Assembly (NCBI GenBank): GCA_030248195.1
Contig: JASAND010031938.1
Coordinates: 62,001 to 126,000 of the forward strand
Direction of reading: 5' to 3'
Length of the DNA stretch: 64,000 nt
Source: Trissonchulus latispiculum
Taxonomy: Eukaryota > Nematoda > Enoplea > Enoplida > Ironidae
Position 1 is the stretch's first letter. Each line of letters starts with the position of its first letter. Positions 32,988 to 44,640 of this stretch are shown one piece after another. The notes under the pieces were generated by a model, which searched no databases, was not told where the DNA came from, and was given only the letters and a program-made list of their open reading frames with translations. The translations under genes and the position numbers were made by a program.

Positions 32988-34810
32988 CATGCCGGGCCGG
33001 GGCGCGAAAAACTATCAAAAAGGTTCACTTTCGGGATATATACGTTCAGAAAAACCAAACTTCACCGGCTGAAAGTGCCCAGATCGTTCAGTTTTTGAGT
33101 TCGAAGAAAGTGCTTCTACAAGCGTGACTACACGCCCGCGCTGAGCCTTTTACACCCTTATTATAGGGGAGCGCTCTCGCGCTCTACTAATATGGGGCCG
33201 GGGCCTGAATATTGGTGGTCCAAATCGTAAATTTTCAAAAATTTTCTTGAAAATTCAAATTTTGCAATAATTTTTGATATACAAACGTTACTATCGTTGT
33301 TTTCATTCATATCGGCGGGAAAACAAACGATTTGTAACACTTTTTGACTTTCGAAAATTCAAAATTTTGGTCAAAAAATGCCAAAAATTTACAAAATTTA
33401 GCTAATTTATGGCCCCGGTAGGTACCGGGGCCTGACCACCGGGGCCGAGGCCAGGCCCCGGTGTATCCCTACTATATTATATATCGCAAATCAAACTTCT
33501 ATCTTGGCTTTCGAAATTTCAATATTTTAGTCAAAAAATGTCAAAAATGTACAAAATTATGCTAATGTTTGGCCCCGGTCGGGACCGGGGCCTGACCACC
33601 ATGGCCGGGGCCGAGGTAGAGGCCTGACTACCGGGGCCGGGGTCGAGGCCAGGCCCCGGTGCATCCCTAATACATTATATATATTGCATATATAATACAA
33701 TTCATTTTACACGCTGGAGCAAACCGCTAGCCACGTATAGCAATGTTCACAAAAAATCACCGCGAAAATTCACAAAAAGATCACCCACCTAGGCGACTAA
33801 AAACAAGCCGCAGCCGGAAAATTTATCCCTGTTAATAGCCACAAGACCCAACCTAAACATATGTAAGCTTGGCTGCCGATGCCCAACTCCCAAAATAGGG
33901 TGTCCAAAATAGTCGACCCACCCAAAATCCAACCCTCGGACAACTTCGGACCAAAATTGAAAATTTGGCTGGTAATCACTATGGACTTTGCCCAGCTACC
34001 CCACATTATCCATGTGACATATCCTAACTCTAAGCTATCCAACCATAGATATATTGGATTCCCTGCCACCGGCGGGTGATTTTTTTGTGAACAAATTCAC
34101 AAAAAAATCACTATCAACTTTTCGTAAAATGCCTCTGAGGCAACCGCTAGGGCAAAACTAATGCCAAATTCGAGCTCAGCGGCCGGAAAAACCTATACAG
34201 CGCATGTTTTAGGTACCTCAACACCCTTCTGGCAGACCGTCCAGCCGATGGGCCCTGCCCGGAACCCCCAGACCCAGGGGGTGGTCAGAATCACCTACCT
34301 GTGCAAAAGCTAGTGAACAAGTGATTTTTTTCGTGAATTCGTTCACAAAAAATCACAAACATTTTTGTTACTCACGCTCCGCATGAAATTTGCAGCATAT
34401 GTAGAGGGGGGCACTACCGTTCCATTCGTACCAAAAGTTTTTCGATCGGACTTCATCTGCGAAATTGCCAGCAAAAATTCGATTTTTGAGTTTTTTGTGA
34501 ACACTGCTATAAACGTAAAAGTAAACTAACACAGTCACTGACATATATATACGTATTCAAACCCCTTCTGTGGAACATTTGTAAAAGCATATGAAATTGC
34601 ATTAGCTCAGTGAGGTTGTTAAAAATTTTGACAGAAGTCTTTAACGTAGAGATGAGCTTTTCGGCCCGCTCCGGGGAGACACCATTGGTTAGAGGGCCGG
34701 GCCGAGAAATTTTTCAACTGCGGTTCGAAGCGGGCCGGGGCGGGTCAAGTCGGACCGGTTCGACTCTAGAAAATGTTACATATGAAATCACTAAAATTGG
34801 CTAAATACAT
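32988..34810. repeat. Segmental duplication copy 2 (partner 12795-15610)
   Basis: Matches copy 1 in order with two large absences (the 324-bp MITE plus following ~500 bp, and part of the region after the first 130 bp). It includes hAT-like ends GGTGTATCCCTA (33462-33473) and GGTGCATCCCTA (33658-33669), the TATTATAGGGGAGCGC hairpin and the TAGAGATGAGCTTTTCGGCC block. Copies remain highly similar over hundreds of bases. Confidence 0.88.
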
Positions 34811-34849
34811 ACATATTTATGTATATACTCAGAATCACCAGAATCACAG

Positions 34850-35085
34850 AATCACCTACCTGTGCAAAAGCTAGTGAACAAGTGATTTGTTTTCGTGAAT
34901 TCGTTCACAAAAAATCACAAAAATTTTTATTACTCACGCTCCGCATGAAATTTGCAGCATATGTACATAAAGGGGGGCACTACCGTTCCATACGTACCAA
35001 AAGTTTTTTGATCGGACTTTATCTGCGAAATTGTCAGCAAAAATTCGATTTTTGAGTTTTTTGTGAACACTGCTAACACACGTAA
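34850..35085. repeat. Third partial copy of the duplicated block
   Basis: From CACCTACCTGTGCAAAAGCT to GTGAACACTGCTA this repeats 34290-34510 downstream of copy 2. It carries the same TTCACAAAAAATCACA word and CACGCTCCGCATGAAATTTG. Confidence 0.85.
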
Positions 35086-36160
35086 AAGGCCGAGGCCGCA
35101 CGGGGCCAAAAGAGGGGGTATTATGTGAAGACAGCACTCACACGAAACATACAAATTTGTTCGAATTTCGCAAAGTTTGACAAACGCTCAGTATTTTGCA
35201 GGTCTTGTCTAAATCCATCAGTCAATTAGCTAATCTCAGAAGTTAGTTCAAATTTGAACAGGTTAGTTGAAGGGAGGTTGAGCTAGAGATTGGTCGGAGG
35301 CTTTTGTAGAGTAGCGCCAGCGAATTTTTGGGGGTTCAGGGAGTCGGGTTAAGTTTGATAAAGTTATTGTGCTTATTGAATTTTCTTCGCTATTATATTT
35401 CTCTAAAGTTATCCTTTGGACTTTGTTGCTTGTTTCGTGAATTCGTAGAGTAAATTGTGTTATTTTCAAATATTTCTTTCAGTTGGTTACAGTCAGCATT
35501 TCTCGACATCGCACACCACACTGTTACCTCGTGATCTAGTCTTATCCTAAACTCTAGTCAGTCAACTCGTTTTATTCAACAGCTCGTACATTTTACTAAC
35601 ATACGTAGACTCGAACTTCACAATATGAAGGACATGTGCGCCGAGGGACATTTTTGGAGTTGGCTCAACAAGCCTCAATACTCCAGAAAATCCGGCAAAT
35701 ATGCGGTGACACGAAATTTCGCAACTTTGTATTTTGCATTTCGCAACGTTTTTGTACCATCTTTTCATCCATAACAAACAATCTGATGTGTCTACTGAGA
35801 GTATAATGCCAAAAACCCAAAATTTCTTATCTTTTCACCTAAAAATGTACGACGGGTCCCAGCACGTGGAAGAGCACCAAAGTTGCATATTTAGAGAGTC
35901 TCATCTGCTTTCATAAAGAATTGAAACCTATAGGTTCACATTTACACAAAAGGAAACCACCAGCTTAAATATTACGAATAGTTTCGGATTCAATCGAGAA
36001 AGGCTAGTGTTTAACAATAACAAAGTATTAAAGACTGTTTTATTGCTTTTGCAGACTTTCTTTCTAAAACCGGTCTACAAGCTGAAACTTGACAACTTGC
36101 TTTCAAGACCAGACCAGCAAACGTACAAACAAGGCGTTAATTTGCAAACTCCAAACGATG
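35086..36160. other. No recognised gene; expected 3' exons of the rve gene not found
   Basis: Downstream (minus sense) of exon 3 of the integrase-core gene I looked for the second catalytic Asp block and found none. Several short frames exist on both strands without motifs. A piggyBac-like right-end word precedes a TTAA at 35965-35968. Confidence 0.4.
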
Positions 36161-36169
36161 GAAACTCAC

Positions 36170-36285
36170 ATGAAAACGTCTCTGTAAATGATAACATTGT
36201 TTTTTGTTTTCATAACAGAAAAGGTTGGAATAAACCCCGAGCAACCATCGACAGCAAGTACAAATGTCACACCGAAGTCCACTAG
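36170..36285 (-). pseudogene. Integrase-core (rve/DDE) gene, exon 3
   Basis: An acceptor (ATCATTTTAG) at 36286 opens a frame that reads LVDFGVTFVLAVDGCSGF and then KTKNNVIIYRDVF before a strong GTGAGT donor at 36169. The Asp in VLAVDG is in the place of the first catalytic Asp of integrase-core domains, where families of this kind have a hydrophobic strand ending in (A/V)DG. Exon 2 joins in phase (GT-AG intron of 202 bp). No following exon was found in the window, so the domain is incomplete. Confidence 0.7.
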
Positions 36286-36487
36286 CTAAAATGATAGTTA
36301 TTAACATTAATAGATGAAAGTCACCCAGAAACAAATCCCCCAAGAATTCAGTACTTTAAATTTTAAAGCAGCAAATTATTTGAGTTGCTACCTATTCTAG
36401 CTCTGGAACAACTGCGAGTACCAACAGCAAGTTATCTGAGTTACCACCTAATCCTAGCTCTGGACTGTGAGTACCACCCAAATTTAC

Positions 36488-36690
36488 CTTTTCGTTCTGG
36501 TCTAAGTGAAGATTATATCCAAAATGAGGTGCATGGTAGGATACCGGATTAAGTTGCTTGTGTGTTCCGGTTTGACGCCGGTGATGATAACATGGGTGAA
36601 CTTCTCCGAGCGTTTTGCCAACACGACCCTCGCTCGCAACCACTCCATTATTCTTTAGATGAGCGGCCATCATTTTACGGCCATAAGTAC
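36488..36690 (-). pseudogene. Integrase-core gene, exon 2 main part, cut by a hAT-like insertion
   Basis: Reads GRKMMAAHLKNNGVVASEGR, then HHRRQTGTHKQLNPVSYHAP and FGYNLHLDQNEK, ending at a GTAAAT donor. These blocks match what I know of an intron-bearing integrase-core family in corals, amphioxus and fish: a Tyr-Gly-Arg-Lys-Met-Met motif, a His-His-Arg-Arg box and a H(L/I)DQNEK motif just before the catalytic core. The first 15 bases of the exon lie beyond the 4.3-kb insertion at 41002-41016, and the target duplication ATAAGTAC falls in the Thr-Tyr codons. The insertion would abolish the protein unless spliced out. Confidence 0.75.
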
Positions 36691-38099
36691 TAGGCATGGG
36701 CACGGGTCCGACCCGGGTACCCGGTACTACCCGAAGCCCTATGTCGGGTAATTGCGACACTACCCGGGTACCCGGGTAATCGGGATACCCGGGTACCCGG
36801 GTACCCGAGCACTTTCGGGTACCCGAGACATTTTTAACCCATTGTTCGGATTTGGCCATTTTGAAATTTAACTTTTTTCAGAGATCTTTATTCACATTGA
36901 GCTTAGATTGGTTAGATTTTCATTCCTAAGATATTTCAAAAGATTTTTAAAGAATTAAAATGGATTATAGGGACTTTCAATCATGGTATCAGAAGCTGAT
37001 ACTGATACAGACAACATTGGTTTTTATTTTATAACTGCGCTCAGATCAGCAGTTTCGTACCACCGTTTCCCTGTCCGCTTCCTCTAATCTTTAAATCTTA
37101 ACAAATGTTAGAAAGTATTTGGATTATAAGGGCAAATCCCCAGGACAAAATTTAGCTAACTTCAACTGCTTGTCTCTGGAGATTGGAATAGCACAAAAGA
37201 GAGCAAACAAGCAAAACCTGCAAGAAGTACTAAGTTTTACGAATTTTCTTTTAGTTTTTCCTTTTACGTAATTTAATTTCCAGACATTACATTTTACTGA
37301 CAACGATGTAAAATTTTAAACTAAATAAATTGTCTTATCTATTGAGATTAGTGTTTACATTTTCCATTTAGATTAATTTTATAATTTTTTACCTGAAAAC
37401 AATTGATACTTTCCAATTTCCTTTCCCTCACTCTGTCCTTTTGTTTTTGGAGTAACTTTACTAAATGTAAAACTGATGAGATGCAAATCCTTTAGAACTT
37501 TTATTAAACGTTTACAAGACTTTATTAAATATTCCTTGAAATAAATTCATTTACTATCATTACGATTCCACTGTATCCGAAGAAAGTTAAAGTAACTATC
37601 TCCCTCAACTTGGATAAACTTTCTCAGTGACTAAAGGGTGGCACATACCAAAGAATCGTCCAAAAGCTCGTATGCTCAACATTTGGTTAAATGAATGCTC
37701 AAACAATCTGGGAGCATTTTCTTAGTTCAGAATTTAGTTTAGAAACAGCTAAAGTTGACAAAAATTGAAACCTAATGAGCGTTGGCCATTAGTGAAGGAA
37801 GTTTACAACGTTAACCCAACTGTGGCTTGATTCCTGGAAACCCGGAATCGATATGTATATTTCCTATCAACACAGCTAACAACATATTCTCATACCGAAA
37901 GCACCTATAGTTTCCATCAAATTTGATAACTGGGATGACCTAAGGTCTCGTGAGCTGAGACTCAACGAACTCAGGAGACTTATAATAAGTAGAGTAAACC
38001 ATCAGCAAAAAGTGTAAAAAGACATGGCGAAATTAACAAATTCAACGACTCAAAAACTGGAACAGTTCAAACGTGGCCAAAAAAGTTCAAAAGCGAAGT

Positions 38100-39180
38100 G
38101 GACTAGCATGTTCAACAGACTCTACTGATTCATCAGGTTCAACAGACTCTACCGATCCAACAAACTCTACACGCTCTACAGACTCAACAGACTCAACAAG
38201 ATCAACAAACTCTACACCCTCTACAGATTCAACAGGCTCAACAAGTTCAACAGACTCAACAGACTCAACGTCATCTACAGACTCTACACTCTCAACAGAC
38301 TCTACACCCTCTACAGACTCAACCGGCTCAACAAGATCAACAGATTCTACACACTCAACAGACTGTACACCATCCACAGACTCAACACACTCAACAATAT
38401 CTACAGACTCAACACGCTCTCCAGACTCAACAGGCTCAACAAGATCAACAGATTCTACACACTCAACAGACTCTACACCATCTACAAACTCAACAGACTC
38501 AAGAATATCTACAGACTCAACACGCTCTACAGACTCAACAGAGCTAAAAGACTCAACAGACTCTACAGATTCAACAGGCTCAACAAACTCAACAATATCA
38601 AGAGATTCTACACCATCTACAGGCTCAACAGACTCAACAACATCAACAGACTCAACACGCTCTACAGACTCAACAGACTCAACAACATCTACAGACTCAA
38701 CATGCTCTACAGACTCAACAGAGCTAAAACACTCAACAGACTCTACAGATTCAACAGGCTCAACAAGATCAACAATATCAAGAGACTCTACACCATCTAC
38801 AGGCTCAACAGACTCAACAACATCAACAGACTCAACACGCTCTACAGACTCAACAGACTCAACAATATCTACAGACTCAACACGCTCTACAGACTCAACA
38901 GGCTCAACAAGATCAACAGATTCTACACACTCAACAGATTCTACACCATCTACAGGCTCAACACACTCAACAACATCTACAGACTCAACACGCTCTACAG
39001 ACTCAACAGAACCAAAAGACTCAACAGGCTCAACACGCTCTACAGACTCAACAGACTCAACAAGATCAACAGACTCAACAGACTCAACACCATCTACAGA
39101 CTCTACACTCTCTAAAGACTCAACAGACTCTACAGATTCAACAGCTACAACAGACTCAAACAGACTATAGATTCAACAAG
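38100..39180 (+). repeat. Minisatellite encoding (STDST)n in one frame
   Basis: Built from TCAACAGACTC and TCTACAGACTC units in 9- and 15-bp steps, about 1.08 kb. The plus frame is open for 365 codons of Ser-Thr-Asp repeats and the minus strand is also partly open (Val-Glu-Ser repeats). The plus frame has no in-frame ATG (its apparent first residue is GTG), so I treat it as non-coding. Higher-order repeats of ~240 bp are visible (38540-38720 against 38720-38880). A short inverted piece of the same minisatellite sits at 40030-40110. Confidence 0.85.
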
Positions 39181-39189
39181 CTCAATAGG

Positions 39190-40020
39190 TTAAAGTCCGC
39201 ACCACCAGAAACCATGTCCGCACCACTGTGTCTATACCAACCTTCAAGTGCTGTCTGCAGCAAAGCAAGGTAACACATTTGAGTCCTACTTTCAGAGACG
39301 CTTACACATGTCTAGTAATATGACATATTAGGTCAGCAAGGCCTCAGGGTAAGTCGCAAGCATTACCTGGCTTTGAAGCCCGCACCACCAAATCCCATGT
39401 CCGCATCCCCGTTTCTATGCCTGCCTTCAAGAGTTGTCTGCTGCAGAACAAGGTAATACATTTGGGTCCGACTTATTTTGCCGCTTATGTCTTCTAATAT
39501 AACATATAAGGTCAGCAAGGCCTCAGGGTAAGTCACAAGCATTACCTTGCTTTGAAGTCCGCACCACCAAATGCCATGTCCGCACCACCGTGTCTATACC
39601 TACCTTCAAGTGTTGTCTGCAGTAAAGCGAGGTAATGCATTTGACTCCTACTTTCAGAAATGCTTACACATGCCTAGTAATATGACATATTCGGTCAGCA
39701 AGGCCTCAGGGTAAGTCGCAAGCATTACCTGGCTTTGAAGCCCGCACCACCAAATCCCATGTCCGCATCCCCGTTTCTATGCCTGCCTTCAAGAGTTGTC
39801 TGCTGCAGAACAAGGTAATACATTTGGGTCCGACTTATTTTGCCGCTTATGTCTTCTAATATAACATATAAGGTCAGCAAGGCCTCAGGGTAAGTCACAA
39901 GCATTACCTTGCTTTGAAGTCCGCACCACCAAATCCTATTTCCGCACCACCGTATCTATGCATACATTTATCTTTTGTCTGCAGCCGAGTGAGGTAATGC
40001 ATTTAACTCCTACTTTCAGA
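39190..40020. repeat. Satellite, ~181-bp unit in alternating A-B order
   Basis: Units start near 39198, 39378, 39558, 39738 and 39916 with (G/C)CCGCACCACCA. Units 2 and 4 are almost identical, as are 1 and 3, so the working period is ~360 bp. Each unit carries GGTCAGCAAGGCCTCAGGGT and TAAGTC(G/A)CAAGCATTACC. Confidence 0.9.
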
Positions 40021-41456
40021 AATGCTGTAGAAATGGTGTAGAGTCTGTTGAGTCTGTTGAACTTGTTGAGCCTGTTGAGTCTGTAGAGGGTGTGGAATCT
40101 GTTGACATTATTGATAGTGAAATATTAACATGCTTAAAAGCTAAGTCCAAGGCAAAATCACTATACTCAGCTTGCTGCACACAATAGCTAAAGCCATGCG
40201 CAGAAGTGAAAATACGGACATGTGATTGTTTCTGTCTCTCCGAGCATGGTCCAGTGATGAGAGGGAGTCGACACAATTTTCCAAATTTCTGTAATATCTC
40301 AAATTTCTAAAGCGAATGCGTGTTGTATGTTTTGATTATAAATTCACATATCGATTCCCGGTTTCCAGGAATCAAGCCAGGTCTACGTTAACCACGTGGC
40401 ATTGAATGGAATCACTAAACTTTCAAAATCATATCAGTCACTATTGACACCATCTAATGGTAATTAGTATTGTAACTTACAGTTTAGAGAACAACAAATG
40501 GGATTTTTGTTCGATTTAGCTGTGGCAAAACTCACCAATTTGATGCAGACAGTTTTGTTTGTATCTTGTGAATTTTAAATAATTTATCTACTTCCGCATA
40601 TTGCTCCGAATTTAAAGAAATAAAAAATTATTAGAGCAAGGTAAATTTAATATTTTAAAAACAAATCTAAAATTAGAAAATTATAAAATGTTTGAAAAAT
40701 ACCAGGACGAATTCCTCTTCCCATTACTTCCTTTTACTGTTGTAGTATCTTTTTATAATATAAAATTTTATAATAAACTGAAAATCTTCGGTGGTTACAA
40801 ATTTTCTTAGCCAAAAATTTTCGGTGGTTAAAAAGTTTCTGAGCCAAAAAATTCTCTCTGTTTGAACCAGACTAAACCGGTTTTATCCGGTTTTTTACGG
40901 TTTCAACTGGATATCGGGTACCCGAAGCAGGACCCGGGTACCCGAAAATTTTCGGGTACCCGGGTACCCGTCGGGTACCCGACTACCCGTGCCCATGCCT
41001 AATAAGTACCTCCAACCTAAACATTTTAGCTTGACATTTCAATTAGACTAGACTAAGCTTCTGACTGACCAAGCCTACAGTCAATCAGACAATTCTGGCT
41101 TTGGAAACAGCAGAAAGTTGAATCGTCACTTCTCCGTTTCTCCGTTGCCCCATAACCCCGTTCAAGCATGAACCGTGAAAACTAAGAAATTGCCATTTTC
41201 AAGGGTCGGCGCGCATGTCATAGTTTCGCCGTCACTGCACCGTGTGCACAGTGTGACGTTTGTCATACTCTAATAATTAGGTACTCTTGCTTGTATGCCA
41301 TACACCACCGTATACCAGCAATATCTACCAAAAGGAAACATCACCTTAAATTTTATATAATCCTGCTACAGCTCGTACTGCTATATTGCTTTCATGCACA
41401 ATTAAAATTAATAACTGAACAAATATGAGTTAAAAATCTACTGAGTTAATATTTAC

Positions 41457-41672
41457 CTCTCCGACACCCTTCGCTACAGCTTCTCTTAGCTCCACATCTG
41501 TGACAAACTGACGTCTCGAAATTCCATGGTGGCTGCAAAATTTTCTAAGATTTGACTCGGACAATCCCTTTTCATCGGGATAAATTTGCTTGAGGTGCGA
41601 CCACAATTCCGGAATCGTCATTCCCTGTTCAATAACTAACGAGGAAACATAGCTGGGATCCAACCATTCCAT
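41457..41672 (-). pseudogene. Integrase-core gene, exon 1 (N-terminal helix-turn-helix-like region)
   Basis: ATG at 41672 opens 72 codons starting MEWLDPSYVSSLVIEQGMTI and containing ELWSHLKQIYPDEKGLSESN and RKFCSHHGISRR, then a GTAAAT donor at 41456. The pattern of short helices, GLSxxxLRKFC and a His-Gly/Asn-Ile word matches the N-terminal DNA-binding-like region of intron-bearing integrase-core proteins of marine animals. The next acceptor (AATGTTTAG) lies at 41017 and keeps phase 0 into exon 2. The exon is intact; the gene is broken downstream. Confidence 0.75.
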
Positions 41673-41726
41673 AATTGTTACCCCCAAGCACGCACCACAC
41701 GCAACAAAACGTAAGAATAAGTAAAC

Positions 41727-42782
41727 ACTTATATGCGGACTGTTATATACTCATATACATGAGCTAAACTGCAACCTATTGTCAGATATATATTCCCATG
41801 TTGGACAAACCACACACGTGTGATTTCGACAAAACCAAAACCGAAATTCAAAAAACCAAAAGCAACCTATGAAAAGGATTTGAATTTTGATTTTTGTTTT
41901 TTGTTATGCGTCCGAATCAAATTTCAGAACGCATATTTTTGATTTGTCGAATAACCAAAAAAGCAAAAAACAAATAACCCAAGCTTGTATTTTGTTTTTT
42001 GTTTTTGGCGTAAAAACCAATGTCAAATGGTAAGAACGTACACGGACACATGTCAGTGTATTGCGCGATCATTTGATTTTTTGGAAATATTAAAAATCAA
42101 AAATCAAAAAACAACGCGTTGATTTTTGTTTTTTGTTTTCATTGAAAAATCAAAAAAACAACCGCTTGTTATTTCTTTTTGTTTTTCAACAAATAAACAA
42201 TGATCAAAAATCAAACTTTCCAAAGTTACCCGTCATTGCTTTGAACTTCTAAAAACTTATATGCGGACTGTTGTATACTCATATGCATGAGCTAAACTGC
42301 AACCTATTGTCAGATATATATTCCCACGTTGGGCAAACCACACACGTGTGATTTCGACAAAACCAAAACCAAAATTCAAAAAACCAAAAGCAACCTACAA
42401 AAAGGATTCGAATTTTGATTTTTGTTTTTTGTCATATGCGTCCAAATCAAATTTCAGAACGCATATTTTTGCTTTGTCGAATAACCAAAAAAGCAAAAAA
42501 CAAATAACCCTCGTTTGTATTTTGTTTTTTGTTTTTGGCGTAAAAACCAATATCAAATGGTAAGAACGTACACGGACACATGTCAGTGTATTGCGCGATC
42601 ATTTGATTTTTTGGAAATATTAAAAATCAAAAATCCAAAAACAACGCGTTCATTTTTGTTTTCTGTTTTCATTGAAAAATCAAAAAACAACCGCTGGTTA
42701 TTTGTTTTTGTTTTTTCAACAAATAATCAATAATCAAAAATCAAACTTTTTCCAAAGTTACCCGTCATTGCTTTGAACTTCT
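41727..42782. repeat. Tandem duplication, 528-bp unit, two copies
   Basis: The copy from ACTTATATGCGGACTGTTAT (41727) is repeated from 42255 with few changes. Each contains many GATTTTTGTTTTTTG and CAAAAAATCAAAAA words in both orientations. A run of similar words continues to about 42910. Confidence 0.9.
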
Positions 42783-43845
42783 CTTGAAAAACAAAAATCA
42801 AGAAACAAGAAACAAGCGTTTGATTTTTGTTTTCGATTTCAAAACAAAAATAAAAAAAGAAACAAGCGTTTGATTTTTGATTTGTTTTTCAAAACTAAAA
42901 TCAAGATTTCGCTGATCGAATAAATTAAGCTACTTTCTTCAGGTTTAACGTATTTATTTTTGTTTAAATATTAATTAAATATTAATTAATTAGTTAAGTA
43001 TTTTTTGCAATTCTCCCACCACCTTTGTGCACGCTGAGCGGCCCGTCAGTAGACCTCCTCGCAGACCGCAGCCATGAGGCGGAGAGGAGATCAGGGACAT
43101 ACAACTTGATCCCCGAGTAAAATACCGTGCGGTTATTGGCACAAAATGCATCGCAGTCACTCTCAAGGGAACTACATTCGTACCAGATGTACTCTTGGTA
43201 CCAGCAACCAGCCACATGCAGCCGCTCCCGCTTGATAATAGCGACTAAGGCGGTGGAAAACTATGACGTCTGCTGATTAGACGAGTAGGGAGAAAAGCAC
43301 GGCTGCAGAAAAGATAGTGAAGGTTGAACGAGCGCTCGGATAGAACAATGGGAAATACGGACGGCAATAGAGTTGGTTTATTCCCACTTGTCATACATCC
43401 TAGTTGTCATACACCTTATGATTGGTCAGACCAATATCACGTGAATTGTCTACTGATAATTGCACCGCCTTCTCGGAGCATAGGAATGCAATGGAAAATC
43501 ACGCTGAGTTTAAACTGAGGAATTTACGTATATGCTTAGAAGTCAGTTAGTTTAGTATAAATAAATTAACATTTCTAAAATTTAATACAAATTTATTTGG
43601 TAGTATTAAAATTTTGGTTTCAGACTTATTTTAACGTTTAACTTACAGCTAGGGGCTAGGGGCTATCACCCCCCATTTAAGGGAGTGATAGCGGGGACGC
43701 TATTACCCACATTACACAGAGAAGTGTTGGGGGAGGGCAAAAAAATCAAAAATTTAGAGATTTTGGGCAATTTTCTGCGGCGGCCCCCTTTCTCCTTCGG
43801 ATCCCCCTCCCCCCCCCCCAGATTTTTTTGTCCAGCCACACCTAT
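42783..43845. other. No firm gene
   Basis: On the minus strand at 43000-43215 a frame reads YECSSLESDCDAFCANNRTV and YVPDLLSASWLR with moderate coding character, but I cannot link it to splice sites or a family. A poly-C element lies at 43795-43820, followed by CCACACCTATG (43835). Confidence 0.3.
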
Positions 43846-43861
43846 GATGGGGAGGCAACTT

Positions 43862-44060
43862 CGAACCACACCTGCGGCACGCAAGTTGACCGGAGAGACT
43901 ATTCTATGTCATGTGGCGCCTGCGATACCTGGTTCCATCGCAAGTGCCTGAAAATGTCAGCCAGCTGCTAGAGCACGTTAGTGGTTGGCTTTGCTCTGCC
44001 TGCTCCCCTCCCTTCCCTCCTCCCCACCCCCTCCTGGTCTAAAATCCAGCACACCCCTTG
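43862..44060 (+). pseudogene. PHD-finger remnant, probably from LINE ORF1
   Basis: One frame reads CGTQVDRRDYSMSCGACDTW followed by FHRKCLKMSASC and a stop. A second frame, entered just before the stop, continues QLLEHVSGWLCSACS. Together they give the Cys4-His-Cys3 spacing of a PHD finger with a single frame break near 43966. PHD-like fingers of this kind are common in ORF1 of CR1/L2-type LINEs and in some chromatin proteins. The proline-rich tail fits a LINE ORF1 better. A start and the rest of the protein are missing. Confidence 0.6.
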
Positions 44061-44518
44061 CCGTCAACTGCCGGCCCGTCCACCGCCATCCGCCAGGCTT
44101 CGTACCATTCCTGCCAACCAACACCCAGCCAAGCGCCAATCAAAACTATCCAAGCAAATTCAGCAGCCAACCAAGGCCGCTCCGTATTCCAAAAATTATG
44201 CGCCCGACCGGAAAATCATATATATAGCAATTGAACGTCCCTGTATACATGTGTAATTTTTTTCCGGCTCCGGTAGGCATAAAATCTAGCTTGTTTTCTT
44301 ATTTTTGATTTACTACAAGAATATTATATCGTTTTCGACTTTCGTAAGCAAAATGTTTCTGTCTTTCGTTACTAAAGCTACAAAACCCCCTCATGAGACG
44401 TCAAAGCGGAGAACCGGAAAACATCACTTTCCTAAGCGACTTTTGGCGCAACTTTTTAACGGGAAGAGGTACGGGGATGAAACTTCCAAGATATATACGT
44501 ATAATATAATATATATAT

Positions 44519-44640
44519 TAGTGATGTGCGCCGGAGCTCCGCCCCGACGGAGCTCCGGAGCGGAGCTCCGATTTTCGGTGCTCCGGAGCGGGCTTCTGCT
44601 CCGGAGCTCAGGGTACCCGGAGCAGCCATTTTCAAGCTTT
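44519..44640. mobile_element. Single hAT-like end with CTCCGGAGC array
   Basis: TAGTGATGTGCGCCGGAGCT opens a block of repeated GGAGCTCCG / CTCCGGAGC words, matching the plan of the other hAT ends here (TAG-start then self-complementary subterminal words). No partner end was found. Confidence 0.5.

Larger units (their letters stand above)
36691..41001. mobile_element. 4.3-kb hAT-like composite element inside exon 2
   Basis: Ends TAGGCATGGGCACGGGT and ACCCGTGCCCATGCCTA are exact inverted repeats. ATAAGTAC is duplicated at 36683-36690 and 41002-41009, the 8 bp typical of hAT. Subterminal arrays of the perfectly self-complementary word CGGGTACCCG lie at 36706-36832 and 40915-40990. The interior has a further pair of inverted arms (37815-37860 and 40345-40385, sharing CTTGATTCCTGGAAAC), a minisatellite and a 181-bp satellite. 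No transposase is encoded. Confidence 0.93.

Noticed and set aside
38087..38377. Minus-strand Val-Glu-Ser repeat protein
   Set aside because: It is only the complement of the STDST minisatellite, open because the repeat unit is a multiple of three.
39190..40020. CRISPR-like array of direct repeats
   Set aside because: The units are contiguous ~181-bp satellite copies without unique spacers, in a eukaryotic sequence.
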